Shown: positions 9,625-21,101, counted from the stretch's first letter. The stretch is DNA of 64,000 nucleotides from Paenibacillus shirakamiensis (GCF_017874255.1 NZ_JAGGLD010000005.1:1-64000); one strand, 5' to 3'. Program-made: numbers and translations. The notes: generated by a model not told the origin, from the letters alone.

Positions 9625-12138
9625 CTATTTGACTAGCTGGCCTCTAGTTACACCTAGTTGATTTGTAGCTTTAAGCTTCTTCCAAACTTGCGTCCCGCTA
9701 ATCTCACCTTGCAACGCTCGTGTATACAGATCTATAACTTCTAGCACCTGCTCCGACGATTCCTCTAGAAATTCCACACGATAATTCGGCACACCTAGTT
9801 CCATGAAGTGCTTCAGATACTCCGCACCGGATTGTTCGATTGCATTGTACACCGTATTCCGGCAGCCTTCATCTACACGCACAGGGTGCGACATTCCAAT
9901 TCGGTCTTGCAGAGAAGCGCGGTGATCTTCACAAGGACGGCCACAGTTCGTGAAGTCTGTTCCTTCACTCATAAATGTGCAGTACACGCAGTGCTCCGTA
10001 TGGAACATAGGCATATGCTGATGAATAACAATTTCCATATCCCCTGTGCGGCTCTTCTCCAACAAGTCTACCATCTGTTGAATGTTCAAGTCATACGAAG
10101 GCGTCACTTGATCCAAACCAGCTTCTAGGAACAACTCAACGGCTTTATGATTGGCTATATTTAAAGAGAAATCCCCAATTAGCTTAGGATGACTAGCAAG
10201 CGGATTTTCCAGGCGGTGGCGCAGATAGAAATACAGCGCCCCCGTGTTGCGCACCAGCACCGCATCGGGCTGTAAGCGCAAGATGTTATTATGATAGCCG
10301 TTCTCGCCAGGCATATGAATACGCGGCGTAGCCAGCGCAATCTGCTTGCCTGCTGCACGAGCGGCATCCACTGCTGCCGGGAACTGCTTAATAAATTCAA
10401 AGTCGGCATAAATTAAGTCGACGCCTGTAGTCACAGCAGCCTGTACTTGCTCCAGGCTGCGGCACAGCGCGGTCAGCTTCGCTTGACCGCGACCCACCGG
10501 CTGCGCAGGCTTCGCTGCGTCGCCGTAGATCTCTACCGCCCGCTTCACGTAGACGGGCGGTTTAGGCCGCTCGCCCGCCAGCAGCTCCACGGCGCGGCGG
10601 CGAATGCCGTTCAGCTCGCGCATCGGCACGATTACGTCGCCATGAAGCTCCGTATCCAGCTCCTCGAGCTGGAACACCGTGCCGCCGAGGCGGCCGAGCT
10701 GTTCTTCCAGAAGCGCATGGTCCATCGGACGCTTCTGAGCTACTTCCAGCTCCATTTCCGAATCCACGCGCACCGTTGTTCCCTTTTGGACATCCGTCCA
10801 GAAAGTGACGAGCGGCTGGCCCGCATGGCCAATTGCACGCACCCGTACCGGGAAGACGCGGTACGGCTTCTCAGTCTCAAACGTCTGACGCATCCGTTTG
10901 TCGAGCGCAGGGTCACTCGTCTTCCAGATTCGATCGCCTACATGCAGCTTGCGCAAATCCACGTCATTTCGACCTGGAACGATATCCAAGATCCAGCCCT
11001 CATCTGCTTCGCCTTCAATTTTCACACCTTTACGGCGAAGATCATAGATCCGTCCGCCTTCTTCCTTCTGCGTCGGATCTCCAGCATCAAATACAATCCC
11101 GTCTCCTCGCTTCACCGGAGCTTCGATACGGCATACCACGCCATCGCGAAGTATTTGCTCCACACGTCCAAGATAAACTCCACGGCTTTTGGGGAACGTT
11201 CCTTCAACCAGTTGCTTATTATTCGTTCCATCCAAGAAACCATGCGTGAATCCCCGTGAGAAGCTTTGCTGCAATTCACGAATTTCCTCCTTGGATACGC
11301 GCTCTTCATTGCCATCAAAATAGAGATCAATCGCTTTGCGATATTTGCTTACGACATTTGCAACATACTCTGGGCTTTTGAGACGGCCCTCGATTTTAAA
11401 TGAAGTCACTCCCGCTTCAATCAGTTCTGGCATAATATCGACTGCAGCCAGATCCTTTGGTGACAAGAGATAAGCCACATCACCCATAGGCTTCTGCTCG
11501 CCATCGACCATCAGGTCATAAGGCAAGCGGCAAGCCTGAGCACATTCACCGCGGTTCGCAGAACGACCGCCCCACATTTCGGAAGTCAAACACTGACCAG
11601 AATAAGACACACATAGCGCCCCATGAACAAAGACTTCCATCGGAAGTTTGGCCTGCTCACCAATTTTTTGAATTTGCTTCAGGTTGTTCTCCCGTCCAAG
11701 TACAACGCGTTCCATGTTGAACGGCTTCGTGAACTCCACCGCTTCCGGGGAGGTAATGGTCATCTGCGTAGAACCATGAATCGGGAAGTCTGGAGAGAGT
11801 TCGCGAATCATTTTGACCATGCCCAAATCCTGTACGATCACCGCATCCACACCTGCATCAATACAAGCTTCAATCAATTCTTTGGCATCTGCTAATTCAT
11901 TCTCAAAGACTAAAATATTAAACGTCAGAAACCCCTTCACGCCATAACTGTGAAGGAAAGCCATAATGTCTGGCAGTTCTGTCATTCTAAAATTGTTCGC
12001 CCTTGCTCTAGCATTAAATTTCTCCACGCCAAAAAATATAGCGTCTGCTCCATTAGCTACAGCTGCCCGCATGCAATCCCAATCGCCTGCCGGTGCCAAT
12101 AACTCTACATCTTGTCTTGTAAGTCCTGTACTGCTCAT
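9625..12138 (-). CDS. U32-family protein with DUF3656-type region (RlhA/TrhP-like RNA hydroxylation family)
   Basis: 837 residues. The N-terminal half carries the U32 signature EVFVHGALCVSYSGQC (168-183) with Cys176, Cys183, Cys199 and Cys203, which in characterised relatives bind an iron-sulfur cluster. The middle (about 390-560) resembles DUF3656, and the C-terminal part has further conserved cysteines (HTEHCVYCTF, NCGRPC). Although named peptidases, studied members (E. coli RlhA; bacterial TrhP) hydroxylate rRNA or tRNA. By length and domains this is nearer RlhA, but which RNA it modifies cannot be told. Codons for about residues 430-560 are markedly GC-rich compared with the rest of the gene. 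Start ATG follows a GGAGG-type site. Confidence 0.88.
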   Translation of the reverse strand: MSSTGLTRQDVELLAPAGDWDCMRAAVANGADAIFFGVEKFNARARANNFRMTELPDIMAFLHSYGVKGFLTFNILVFENELADAKELIEACIDAGVDAVIVQDLGMVKMIRELSPDFPIHGSTQMTITSPEAVEFTKPFNMERVVLGRENNLKQIQKIGEQAKLPMEVFVHGALCVSYSGQCLTSEMWGGRSANRGECAQACRLPYDLMVDGEQKPMGDVAYLLSPKDLAAVDIMPELIEAGVTSFKIEGRLKSPEYVANVVSKYRKAIDLYFDGNEERVSKEEIRELQQSFSRGFTHGFLDGTNNKQLVEGTFPKSRGVYLGRVEQILRDGVVCRIEAPVKRGDGIVFDAGDPTQKEEGGRIYDLRRKGVKIEGEADEGWILDIVPGRNDVDLRKLHVGDRIWKTSDPALDKRMRQTFETEKPYRVFPVRVRAIGHAGQPLVTFWTDVQKGTTVRVDSEMELEVAQKRPMDHALLEEQLGRLGGTVFQLEELDTELHGDVIVPMRELNGIRRRAVELLAGERPKPPVYVKRAVEIYGDAAKPAQPVGRGQAKLTALCRSLEQVQAAVTTGVDLIYADFEFIKQFPAAVDAARAAGKQIALATPRIHMPGENGYHNNILRLQPDAVLVRNTGALYFYLRHRLENPLASHPKLIGDFSLNIANHKAVELFLEAGLDQVTPSYDLNIQQMVDLLEKSRTGDMEIVIHQHMPMFHTEHCVYCTFMSEGTDFTNCGRPCEDHRASLQDRIGMSHPVRVDEGCRNTVYNAIEQSGAEYLKHFMELGVPNYRVEFLEESSEQVLEVIDLYTRALQGEISGTQVWKKLKATNQLGVTRGQLVK

Positions 12139-12294
12139 GTATGTCCTCCTGGATTACGCAGCCGTGCATACGGCTGTGAATCGGTTATTTTCAAGGTATA
12201 GCTCACTGTATGATTTTGTTACGAGTCCCTCTTTAACCAATCTAGTATATCAAACATTATAGACATCCTCTACCCTCTGAAATCTGCCAGCAAG

Positions 12295-12351
12295 CAAAAA
12301 AACCTTACGCTCGTCTCAGGTCATTACAATCACCTAAGATGAGATAAGGTT
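12295..12351 (-). terminator. Terminator of the copper-amine-oxidase-domain gene
   Basis: A long imperfect minus-strand stem, AACCTTA...TAAGGTT (12345-12351 with 12301-12307), with inner pairing, followed by seven T. It begins 9 bases after the stop codon. Confidence 0.8.
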
Positions 12352-12359
12352 CCGTGTCT

Positions 12360-14345
12360 CTAGTTCTTGAGCTTGAAAGAATCCAGCGCTTTAGTGATCG
12401 CCGCTTTTTGCTCCGCCGTATTATTCACGTCGCTAATGGAGGTCGTCAGTTTATATGCTATACCGTTTCGACTTAACAAGATGACCTGCTTCGTGGTAGA
12501 GATACCATTTGAAATCTGCCGTATATGGAATACCGTAGCCTCTTGTCCTGCAATTTTGGTAGAATCGACGCCGTCTAGAATGAATCCTTTTGTGGTACGA
12601 GCCGCTTCGGCATATAAACTTCGCAGCTGCCATATGGCCAGATCAGGATCCGTGGTTTTGTCTGCATTTAATTTGAAGCTTCCTCCGGTGAAGCTGTATT
12701 CCACTGTATTGGACTCGAACCGATCATTGACGGGTGTCCAGTAACGAGGGATGGCTATCGTATATTGATACGCATCTGAAGATTTCAGCGCTGTTACAGT
12801 AGTATCTGAAAGTAATTGATTATCCTCGATATGACCATAATTGGCTGCATTCCCTGCATAATCGATATCGAGCGAGTCGAGAAATATTTTGAATGTCTTG
12901 CTAGGTGTGTTAGGTGCTTGAGCATTTTCTGATAGTGTCTTGCTGGAACTTATTGAATTGCCCGTCCCCTTATCCATCTGGGTATCTGAAGAAATCACCT
13001 TAGGCTCTGTATAAGAGAAAAGATACCGATATCCTTTATTGATAATACTCACTCTTTGCTGAGTGAACCACGTCGCTCCATTTGTAAATTCTGCACTTTG
13101 AATGACTCCTGGGACCTTAGCAATCTGAATAGGTAAGGCCTTTCCTAAAGAATGATACGCACTTTCGATATATCTCTGCTGCATCCATTGTTCCACTTCT
13201 TGAGACCACTGCTCGGCTGACTGACCTTTCACGGCAGAAGATATACTCATCTGTAGAGATGTACCATCTTTCCCTTGGTAGGTAAGCTTACTATTATCCT
13301 TACTCCATTCGGCAGGTATCTTGAATGTCATACCGTAATCATCATTTGACTGCTCAATCAGGCCATCTTTGATCTGACTCAAATCTTTAATAGCCGGATC
13401 CTCTTTGTTGAACGAAGGTTGAAACGTATTAAGCAACTTATCATATGCATTTAAGTCTTTGTAGCTTTTTACGTTCATGACGGATAGATAAAGGGTATAA
13501 ATACGACCATTTCCGTAATAGGCTCGCTCTTGCCAATAGACCCCTTCGTTGTCACGCGCTATAATTCGGGCAAAGGGAACTTTAGTATCGACCGAGATGC
13601 TTTGATCCAGCACCGTCTCCCCCCCATTACGGGCAGATGACAGCAATTGATCTAGTAAAGAAGCAGGGTCCTCTTCGGGCTGCGGCATACCGGCATGGAC
13701 TTCGAAATAATAGGAGTTCGCCACGTCTGTAAATGTGGCTACGCTATCATCGTCTGATTGACCAGGAATGAGTCCACTTGGATATTGAAGAGTCCATCCA
13801 TAATAGCTATTTCCCATCTTGGTTTTACCCGCTTCTGAGCCTAGTCCTTCAACTCCATCCTCATCGGTATCTTCTTGAGCATGGGTAACACGAATGTCCC
13901 CTTTCGAACCTACCGATACTGTGGCTCCTAGTCCGCTTGATATCATTCTTAAGGGAACCATTAGTGTACTGTGAAGCATAGCAGGTGCAACTTCGGATTT
14001 CATATTGTGTCCATCTACTCGAATTAATGGATTGCTAATGGTCAACAAGATGGTATGCTTCCCCAGACTCAATTTCACTTGATTCCCATCCTCTAGACGA
14101 ATCTGAGCACCAAATGCTTTTTTGAATAAGCCCAGTGGAACCATGGTTACGCCTTTTATCTGATATGGACTGATGATGGCCTGGCTAGTTCCATTCACAC
14201 TTGCGGTTCCAACCCCTACCTTAATACTGAACGATGCGTCTTGCTGTCCAGCAGCTTGTAACGTTCCTAATGCTCCCGAACATAGTAAGGACAACCCCAA
14301 TATTAGTGTTGCCCCTTTACGCAATAATTCCATCCTCGTTCTCAT
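12360..14345 (-). CDS. Secreted protein with N-terminal copper-amine-oxidase-type stalk domain
   Basis: 661 residues. A signal peptide (about 1-32) is followed by a Cu_amine_oxidN1-type domain (about 38-155; the PYQIKGVTMVPLGLF and PLRMISSGLGA segments are typical). This domain is a common surface module in Paenibacillus and has no oxidase activity itself. The rest contains about three related mixed alpha/beta units with YGMTFKIPAEW, YGWTLQYPSGL and YTIAIPRYWTP motifs, which look like degenerate repeats resembling lipoprotein ligand-binding folds. ATG starts exist at 14345 and 14333; the second has better ribosome-site spacing. It lies 29 bases after the HtrA-like gene, so the two are probably co-transcribed. 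Function unknown. Confidence 0.7.
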   Translation of the reverse strand: MRTRMELLRKGATLILGLSLLCSGALGTLQAAGQQDASFSIKVGVGTASVNGTSQAIISPYQIKGVTMVPLGLFKKAFGAQIRLEDGNQVKLSLGKHTILLTISNPLIRVDGHNMKSEVAPAMLHSTLMVPLRMISSGLGATVSVGSKGDIRVTHAQEDTDEDGVEGLGSEAGKTKMGNSYYGWTLQYPSGLIPGQSDDDSVATFTDVANSYYFEVHAGMPQPEEDPASLLDQLLSSARNGGETVLDQSISVDTKVPFARIIARDNEGVYWQERAYYGNGRIYTLYLSVMNVKSYKDLNAYDKLLNTFQPSFNKEDPAIKDLSQIKDGLIEQSNDDYGMTFKIPAEWSKDNSKLTYQGKDGTSLQMSISSAVKGQSAEQWSQEVEQWMQQRYIESAYHSLGKALPIQIAKVPGVIQSAEFTNGATWFTQQRVSIINKGYRYLFSYTEPKVISSDTQMDKGTGNSISSSKTLSENAQAPNTPSKTFKIFLDSLDIDYAGNAANYGHIEDNQLLSDTTVTALKSSDAYQYTIAIPRYWTPVNDRFESNTVEYSFTGGSFKLNADKTTDPDLAIWQLRSLYAEAARTTKGFILDGVDSTKIAGQEATVFHIRQISNGISTTKQVILLSRNGIAYKLTTSISDVNNTAEQKAAITKALDSFKLKN

Positions 14346-14374
14346 CCTCTTCTATTAAAATACAAGGCCATAAC

Positions 14375-15544
14375 CTATACAGCATCATCATTGGATGGCG
14401 CCTCATCGTCTATCTCAGACCCTATATTTCCTTGATCCTTAGATAATAGGAGCTTACGAGTGACGATATCGCCATCCGATTGCATCCACAATGTCACCGT
14501 CTGTCCAGGCAAAAAGGACTTGAGCAATTCATTCAAATCGACCACTGAAGTAATTCGTCTCCCATTGACCTTATAAAGGACATCCCCCTCTACAATCCCT
14601 GCAGCCTTTGCTTCTTTGGAGAAAATGTTCGTTACAGTTAAAGGATCATTGCCTGGTAGACCCATACTGGCAGACCAGCTTTCCTCAAGCTTCACACCTA
14701 ACGAAGCTCTCCTAACTTCACCATATTTAAAAAGCTGATTTGTAATATAATTCACGGTCTCTACGGGTATGGAAAAACCCATGTTCTCTACGCCGACAGC
14801 CTCAAATTTCATAGAGTTGATTCCTATTACTTCGCCCTTTAGATTCAATAGAGGCCCTCCGCTATTGCCGGGATTAATGGCTGCATCGGTCTGAATCAAT
14901 CGATAGGCCGCATTCACCGCTCGGTTCAGACCGCTTACAATTCCTGTAGTAGCCGAATTCCGAAGAGAGAAAGACACGGGTGTACCTAAAGCTATTACTG
15001 TTTCCCCTACCACTGTATTTTTAGAGGAAGCCGCAAAGGTTGCTGGGTGTAAGGATTTTGCAACTATTTTTATTAGGGCTAGATCGCTCATTTCATCCAC
15101 GTAGCTCTCTGTAATACCATAAGTTTTCCCATCAGAAGTAACTACAATGGCATTACTTAGCCCAGAAACCACATGCGCATTCGTCACGATCCAGCCATCC
15201 GAGCGAAGGATGACACCAGTACCGTGTGCCAAATCATACAGGCTGGTCGATTGTTTCACTTGGGTAGATGAATCGTTCTCACTGGTCTGTCCGATAATTC
15301 CGACAACTGAGGGGGAGACTTTTTTAATAATTTGTGGAATGATATCGACTGTGGAAGGGGCTACATTCTTCTGAACTGGAGCTTTCACAGTACTCATCGT
15401 CTTTGAATTAGGCTTTGCTGTTGCAGTAACACTTTTTACAGGAACGGCTTGATGGGACCCTTGTGCTGACACGCTAAAACAACCACTAGAACCTAATACT
15501 GTCCCTATGAACAGCAAGGCCGCGGCTTTCCCCTGAATTGACAT
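14375..15544 (-). CDS. HtrA/DegP-type serine protease with PDZ domain
   Basis: 389 residues, exported (hydrophobic 6-26). Trypsin-like S1C catalytic triad: His124 (VTNAHVV), Asp154 (SDLALI) and Ser228 (GNSGGP), followed by one PDZ domain (about 280-365). It would degrade or refold misfolded proteins outside the membrane. Unlike B. subtilis HtrA/HtrB, which have an N-terminal transmembrane anchor, this has a cleavable-looking signal; a Cys at 22 follows GSSG, but the lipobox is poor. Start ATG after AAGAGG. First gene of a likely two-gene unit with the stalk-domain protein, which may be a client or partner (inference). Confidence 0.9.
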   Translation of the reverse strand: MSIQGKAAALLFIGTVLGSSGCFSVSAQGSHQAVPVKSVTATAKPNSKTMSTVKAPVQKNVAPSTVDIIPQIIKKVSPSVVGIIGQTSENDSSTQVKQSTSLYDLAHGTGVILRSDGWIVTNAHVVSGLSNAIVVTSDGKTYGITESYVDEMSDLALIKIVAKSLHPATFAASSKNTVVGETVIALGTPVSFSLRNSATTGIVSGLNRAVNAAYRLIQTDAAINPGNSGGPLLNLKGEVIGINSMKFEAVGVENMGFSIPVETVNYITNQLFKYGEVRRASLGVKLEESWSASMGLPGNDPLTVTNIFSKEAKAAGIVEGDVLYKVNGRRITSVVDLNELLKSFLPGQTVTLWMQSDGDIVTRKLLLSKDQGNIGSEIDDEAPSNDDAV

Positions 15545-15723
15545 CCTCTTAACCGACCCTCTCTCCGTGCAGAAATATATCCCTTACGCTAGTCAAGGAT
15601 GTAATCTAGCTATCTACTCTATATAATTGGTATGTTTTGGTAGAATTAATGTACCATAATTTTGCTGCTATCTCAATTCTCTACCATTACTAAGTTATCG
15701 CTGTAATCGTTAGATGAAATAAT

Positions 15724-15767
15724 AAAAAAAGACACTTCATCGCTTAATATCGCGAAAAAGTGTCTTT
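15724..15767 (-). terminator. Terminator of the DUF2759-like gene
   Basis: AAGTGTC/GACACTT stem (15731-15737 with 15758-15764); on the minus strand seven T follow. Confidence 0.8.
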
Positions 15768-15806
15768 CTAAATCCATTGCTGTTCAGTGTCTAACGAACA
15801 AATTTC

Positions 15807-16019
15807 TTAACCAGAAAACCAAGCGTTGACCATAGCGTAATCTGTCAATAAAAAGACTAACAAACTTACAATACTAAAACCGATAGCAAAAATATTTTTC
15901 TCTTTAGCTTTAAGTAGTCGAATAACTCCAATAAAAATCAGTACCGTGAACAAGATCATGAAAATATCAAACATATTAAAAGTGGATGTAGTCTCTCCGG
16001 CTTCTGCAAGCAGCCACAT
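15807..16019 (-). CDS. Small membrane protein, DUF2759-like
   Basis: A 70-residue protein with two hydrophobic helices (about 17-34 and 45-60) joined by a short basic loop (KAKEKN). This matches the size and topology of DUF2759 (YqgW-like) proteins of Bacillales. An upstream in-frame GTG at 16043 would add eight residues, but the strong GAGGAGG site lies inside that extension and is correctly spaced for the ATG at 16019, so that start is chosen. Function unknown; it has its own terminator. Confidence 0.65.
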   Translation of the reverse strand: MWLLAEAGETTSTFNMFDIFMILFTVLIFIGVIRLLKAKEKNIFAIGFSIVSLLVFLLTDYAMVNAWFSG

Positions 16020-16139
16020 ACGGGGGTCCTCCTCTAACTTCACGAAATTTACACATCTTCCTCTATGTTATCTTTTGACAGGAAGAGTTGCAAGCGAAAT
16101 CATAAAATTAATTGGATATTTAATCATCTTTATGTACGG

Positions 16140-16171
16140 AAAGACCCTTCCAATAATTAGGAAAGGTCTTT
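16140..16171. terminator. Terminator after uvrA
   Basis: AAGACC (16141-16146) pairs with GGTCTT (16165-16170) around an inner TTCC/GGAA stem. The U run is short (TCTTT) on both strands. It begins 18 bases after the uvrA stop. Confidence 0.6.
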
Positions 16172-16188
16172 CGGTCTAGAATCTTAAG

Positions 16189-19053
16189 TTAAACCATGCT
16201 CTGCTCTTGTAATTCGAGGCTACGCTGAGTATCTCTTTCCAGAATAGGTTTGAGATAACGGCCTGTGTAAGACCCCTTTACTTTGATCAGTTCTTCCGGT
16301 GTGCCCGTAGCTAGAATTGTTCCTCCGCCACTTCCACCCTCAGGTCCCAAATCAATCAGGTAGTCCGCCGTCTTAATTACATCTAAGTTGTGCTCAATAA
16401 CGAGAACCGTCTCTCCCGATTCAACCAGTCGATGGAGAACTTTAAGCAGGCGATCGATATCATCCACATGCAGTCCTGTAGTAGGCTCGTCCAGAATATA
16501 AATGGTCTTGCCTGTACTTCGACGGTACAACTCTGAAGCTAATTTCACACGCTGTGCTTCTCCCCCAGAAAGGGTTGTGGCTGGTTGCCCCAAAGTGACA
16601 TATCCCAGACCCACATCAAGCAATGTTTGAAGTTTGCGATGAATCTTCGGAATGTTCTGGAAGAACTCTACGGAATCTTCCACTGTCATCCCTAAAATAT
16701 CCGAGATGCTCTTATCTTTGTACTTCACTTCTAACGTCTCCCGATTGTAACGCTTGCCTTTGCAAATTTCACAAGGGACATATACATCAGGAAGGAAGTG
16801 CATCTCAATCTTGATAATTCCATCACCACGGCATGCTTCACAGCGGCCTCCTTTGATGTTAAAGCTAAAACGTCCCTTCTTATAACCGCGAATCTTCGCT
16901 TCATTTGTCTGGGAGAATAAGTCACGAATATCGTCGAATACCCCTGTATAAGTAGCCGGATTTGAACGAGGCGTCCGTCCAATCGGAGATTGATCAATAT
17001 CTACAACTTTCTCGATATGCTCAAGCCCCTTCATTTCTTTGTACTGTCCTGGGCGAACCTTAGCACGGTTAAGATCTCTAGCCAACGTCTTGTATAAAAT
17101 CTCATTCACCAACGTAGATTTTCCTGAGCCAGATACCCCCGTCACTGCTGAGAAGACCCCAATCGGGAACTTCACATTCACATTCTTTAGGTTATTCTCT
17201 TTGGCGCCTCTCACTTCAATCCAACGTCCATCCGGCTTTCTACGTTCTGGATTCACTGGAATGAATTTGCGACCACTTAAATATTGTCCGGTTAGAGAAT
17301 TAGCATCCTCCATAACTTGTTGGGGCGTACCTTGGGAGACTACATTCCCCCCATGAATTCCAGCACCCGGCCCAATATCAATAATATAGTCGGAAGCTAG
17401 CATTGTATCTTCATCATGTTCAACGACAATGAGTGTATTTCCCAAATCACGCATGTGCTTCAATGTCTCAATTAGGCGATCATTATCACGTTGATGCAGC
17501 CCAATACTAGGTTCATCTAGAATATACAGCACGCCCATAAGACTTGAGCCAATCTGAGTAGCCAATCGAATGCGCTGCGCCTCCCCCCCCGATAGGGTAC
17601 CCGCTGCTCGGCTCATTGTAAGATAATCCAGCCCTACATTCACGAGAAACCCAAGTCGACTGTTAATCTCCTTCAGAATCATATGCGCGATTGTCCGTTC
17701 TTTCTCGCTAAGCTCGATCGTATCGAAGAAGTTCATTGCATCTCCAATGGAGAGTGAAGTTACAAAAGCCATATTCTCACCACTTACTGTAACCGCTAGA
17801 CTCTCCTTTTTGAGCCGTTGCCCTTTGCATGTACCACATGGCTTCGCACTCATAAATCCTTCAATGAATTCTCGAATCCCTTCAGAAGAGGTGTCCCGAT
17901 ACCGACGTTCTAAGTTCGGAATAATTCCTTCGAAGGTAACGAACGCTTCCTTGCTTTGACCAAAATCATTCTGATATTTAAAACGAATGCGCTGAGATCC
18001 CGTACCATAAAGTAACTTGTCCATCTGATCCTTCGTCAGTTCTGATACAGGGATATCTTGAGGAATATGATAATGATCCGCTACCGACTTCAGGTATTGC
18101 GGATAATAATTAGAGGTACTTCCCGCCCAAGCCTCAAATGCACCACCTTCAATCGTTTTACGCGAATCCGATACCAGAAGATCTGGATCCACTACCATCT
18201 TAGCGCCAAGTCCATCGCATTCTGGACATGCCCCAAATGGACTATTGAAAGAGAACATTCGCGGAGCTAGCTCTTCAATACTGAATCCACAAATCGGGCA
18301 GGCAAAATTGGAACTGAATCGAAGCTCTTCTTGTCCGATAATATCGACGAGAATTTGTCCTCCCGACAGTTTGAGCGCAGTCTCAATGGAATCTGCCAAT
18401 CTAGATTGAACATCTTCCTTGACTACAATACGGTCTACCACCACTTCGATGGTATGCTTCTTGTTCTTTTCAAGTTCGATGGTCTCGGACAAATCGCGAA
18501 GCTCTCCATTCACACGAACACGTACGAAACCTTGCTTACTAATCTCTGAAAAGAGACTTTTGTGCTCACCCTTTCGTCCTGAAATTACAGGCGCTAAGAT
18601 TTGGAGGCGGGTCTTCTCTGGATAAAGCATAATCCGATCCACCATTTGTTCCACCGTCTGCGACGAAATTTCCACACCGTGCTCAGGACAATGAGGATGC
18701 CCAATTCGTGCGAATAATAATCTAAGATAGTCATAAATCTCAGTAACTGTACCCACTGTAGACCTCGGATTACGACTGGTTGTCTTCTGGTCAATCGAAA
18801 TCGCTGGAGATAGTCCTTCGATAGAGTCGACATCGGGCTTCTCCATTTGACCTAGAAACTGGCGTGCATAAGCCGAAAGAGACTCTACATAACGGCGTTG
18901 TCCTTCTGCATAGATCGTATCGAAGGCAAGCGATGATTTCCCCGAACCACTTAGTCCTGTAAGCACAACAAATCGATCCCGGGGTATCGTAATATCTATA
19001 TTTTTTAAATTATGTGCTCTCGCACCCTTAATTACTATATTATCTATGGGCAT
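16189..19053 (-). CDS. uvrA: UvrABC excinuclease subunit A
   Basis: A 954-residue ATPase that finds bulky DNA damage and loads UvrB. Two ABC modules are present: Walker A GLSGSGKS near 33-40 and GVSGSGKS near 640, each with an LSGGEAQR signature. Two zinc modules are seen (CPICG...CPECDG and CEACRGDG...CEICKGKR). Length is typical (B. subtilis 957). ATG preceded by AAGGAG. It follows uvrB by 56 bases and is surely in the same operon; SOS control is expected from the LexA-type box upstream of uvrB. Confidence 0.98.
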   Translation of the reverse strand: MPIDNIVIKGARAHNLKNIDITIPRDRFVVLTGLSGSGKSSLAFDTIYAEGQRRYVESLSAYARQFLGQMEKPDVDSIEGLSPAISIDQKTTSRNPRSTVGTVTEIYDYLRLLFARIGHPHCPEHGVEISSQTVEQMVDRIMLYPEKTRLQILAPVISGRKGEHKSLFSEISKQGFVRVRVNGELRDLSETIELEKNKKHTIEVVVDRIVVKEDVQSRLADSIETALKLSGGQILVDIIGQEELRFSSNFACPICGFSIEELAPRMFSFNSPFGACPECDGLGAKMVVDPDLLVSDSRKTIEGGAFEAWAGSTSNYYPQYLKSVADHYHIPQDIPVSELTKDQMDKLLYGTGSQRIRFKYQNDFGQSKEAFVTFEGIIPNLERRYRDTSSEGIREFIEGFMSAKPCGTCKGQRLKKESLAVTVSGENMAFVTSLSIGDAMNFFDTIELSEKERTIAHMILKEINSRLGFLVNVGLDYLTMSRAAGTLSGGEAQRIRLATQIGSSLMGVLYILDEPSIGLHQRDNDRLIETLKHMRDLGNTLIVVEHDEDTMLASDYIIDIGPGAGIHGGNVVSQGTPQQVMEDANSLTGQYLSGRKFIPVNPERRKPDGRWIEVRGAKENNLKNVNVKFPIGVFSAVTGVSGSGKSTLVNEILYKTLARDLNRAKVRPGQYKEMKGLEHIEKVVDIDQSPIGRTPRSNPATYTGVFDDIRDLFSQTNEAKIRGYKKGRFSFNIKGGRCEACRGDGIIKIEMHFLPDVYVPCEICKGKRYNRETLEVKYKDKSISDILGMTVEDSVEFFQNIPKIHRKLQTLLDVGLGYVTLGQPATTLSGGEAQRVKLASELYRRSTGKTIYILDEPTTGLHVDDIDRLLKVLHRLVESGETVLVIEHNLDVIKTADYLIDLGPEGGSGGGTILATGTPEELIKVKGSYTGRYLKPILERDTQRSLELQEQSMV

Positions 19054-19109
19054 GGTTTCATCTCCTTAAAGTTCTGCATATGCAAAACTCACTCTCACAT
19101 TCAAATGAG

Positions 19110-21101
19110 CTACTCCGCTTTCAATTCCATAATCGCGTCACGAAGCTCTGCGGCCCGTTCGAACTGAAGATTCTTAGCTGCATCCTTCATCTCTGCTTCT
19201 AGGCGACCAATGTAAGATTGACGATCTTTCTTCGACATCTTCTGAGCTCCGTCTGTAAGATAATCGGCTTTGCTCTCTGCCACTTTGGTCGCTTCAATGA
19301 CATCGCGAATTCGCTTGCGAATCGTCTGCGGCGTGATTCCATGCTTTTCATTATACGCGATCTGGATTTCACGACGTCGCTCCGTCTCTTTTATTGCTTT
19401 AGCCATGGAATCCGTAATCTTGTCACCATACATAATGACACGGCCGTCTGAGTTCCGCGCAGCCCGTCCAATCGTCTGAATAAGAGAACGTTCTGAACGC
19501 AAGAAACCTTCTTTATCCGCATCCAGAATGGTAACCAATGATACCTCAGGTAGGTCGAGACCTTCCCGCAATAAGTTAATCCCAATCAGAACATGGAACG
19601 TCCCTAGACGAAGATCGCGCAAAATCTGCATCCGCTCAAGCGTCTTAATATCCGAGTGCAGGTATCTTACTTTGATACCAATCTCTTTCAAATAGTCAGT
19701 CAGGTCTTCGGACATTTTCTTAGTTAATGTCGTAACTAGCACACGTTCATCCTTGGCAATCCGGTCGTGAATTTCACCAATCATATCATCAATTTGTCCT
19801 TTTGTTGGACGAACTTCAATGATTGGATCTAGCAGTCCTGTTGGACGAATAATCTGCTGAATCATCGTATCCGTATGTTCAATCTCGAATGGACCCGGGG
19901 TTGCAGACACGTAAATAATTTCTTTGATCTTCTCTTCAAATTCTTCAAATTTCAGAGGGCGATTATCCAGCGCTGAGGGCAGGCGGAAACCATGGTCAAC
20001 CAATACATTTTTACGAGCTTGGTCACCATTATACATCGCACGAATCTGTGGCAAGGTCACATGTGACTCATCAATCACAATCAACATATCATCCGGGAAA
20101 TAATCCATTAAAGTATAAGGCGTAGCGCCGCGTTCACGGAACGTAAGCGGACCTGAGTAGTTCTCAATCCCCGAACAAAAGCCCACTTCTTTCATCATCT
20201 CGATATCATACCGAGTTCGCTGTTCTAAGCGCTGAGCTTCTAGCAGCTTGCCTTCAGCACGAAACTTCTCTAATTGCTCTTCGAGCTCACGTTCAATGTT
20301 GACCAAGGCTACACGCATCGTCTCTTCTTGGGTGACAAAGTGAGAAGCTGGGAAAATCGCAATGTGATCACGTTCCCCAATTAACTCGCCGGTTAAGACA
20401 TCAATCTCAGTAATCCGTTCAATTTCATCACCAAAAAATTCGACACGAACTGCTTGTTCTCCCTTAGAAGCTGGGAAAATCTCAAGCACATCCCCACGCA
20501 CACGGAAAGTTCCGCGCACAAAGTTGATATCATTCCGTTGATACTGAATGTCAACCAAACGGGCCAAAATTTGATTGCGAGGTTTCTCCATACCTACTCG
20601 AAGTGACAGCAGCAGATTACGATATTCTACAGGAGAACCAAGACCATATATACATGATACACTTGCTACAATAATGACATCCCGCCGTTCAAATAAAGAA
20701 CTGGTTGCGGAATGTCGCAGTTTATCGATCTCTTCATTTATACTGGAATCTTTCTCTATATAAGTATCTGACGAAGGAATATAAGCTTCGGGCTGGTAGT
20801 AATCGTAATAACTCACAAAATAATCAACCGAATTATTCGGGAAGAAATCCTTAAATTCACTAGCCAATTGAGCAGCCAGTGTCTTATTGTGCGCGATGAC
20901 TAAAGTTGGACGACCTAGCTTAGCAATTGCATTAGCTATCGTAAAGGTTTTGCCCGTTCCTGTTGCACCTAACAGAGTCTGATGCTTCTTGCCTCGAACA
21001 ACACCCTGAATCAACTCCTCCACTGCAACAGGTTGATCTCCCTGAGGTGTGAAATCGGATACCAGTTCAAATTTCTGATTACTGACGACAATATCACTCA
21101 T
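19110..21101 (-). CDS. uvrB: UvrABC excinuclease subunit B
   Basis: A 663-residue damage-verifying helicase-like protein. Walker A GATGTGKT is at 45-52, the Tyr-rich beta-hairpin ([10 protein letters not shown]) near 96-106 locks the damaged strand, motif VIDESH is near 340, and a C-terminal UVR domain (about 625-660) binds UvrC. Length matches the family (661 in B. subtilis). The start ATG lies about 200 bases downstream of a SigA promoter overlapped by a LexA-like box. First gene of uvrBA. Confidence 0.98.
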   Translation of the reverse strand: MSDIVVSNQKFELVSDFTPQGDQPVAVEELIQGVVRGKKHQTLLGATGTGKTFTIANAIAKLGRPTLVIAHNKTLAAQLASEFKDFFPNNSVDYFVSYYDYYQPEAYIPSSDTYIEKDSSINEEIDKLRHSATSSLFERRDVIIVASVSCIYGLGSPVEYRNLLLSLRVGMEKPRNQILARLVDIQYQRNDINFVRGTFRVRGDVLEIFPASKGEQAVRVEFFGDEIERITEIDVLTGELIGERDHIAIFPASHFVTQEETMRVALVNIERELEEQLEKFRAEGKLLEAQRLEQRTRYDIEMMKEVGFCSGIENYSGPLTFRERGATPYTLMDYFPDDMLIVIDESHVTLPQIRAMYNGDQARKNVLVDHGFRLPSALDNRPLKFEEFEEKIKEIIYVSATPGPFEIEHTDTMIQQIIRPTGLLDPIIEVRPTKGQIDDMIGEIHDRIAKDERVLVTTLTKKMSEDLTDYLKEIGIKVRYLHSDIKTLERMQILRDLRLGTFHVLIGINLLREGLDLPEVSLVTILDADKEGFLRSERSLIQTIGRAARNSDGRVIMYGDKITDSMAKAIKETERRREIQIAYNEKHGITPQTIRKRIRDVIEATKVAESKADYLTDGAQKMSKKDRQSYIGRLEAEMKDAAKNLQFERAAELRDAIMELKAE

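Noticed and set aside
10447-11259. 270-codon plus-strand ORF antisense to the U32 gene
   Set aside because: It lies wholly antisense in the GC-rich patch, where stop codons are rare; no ribosome site and low-complexity Arg/His/Leu content.
15481-15544. Lipoprotein signal in the HtrA-like protease
   Set aside because: A Cys follows GSSG at residue 22, but the -3 position is not Leu, Val or Ile as the lipobox needs.
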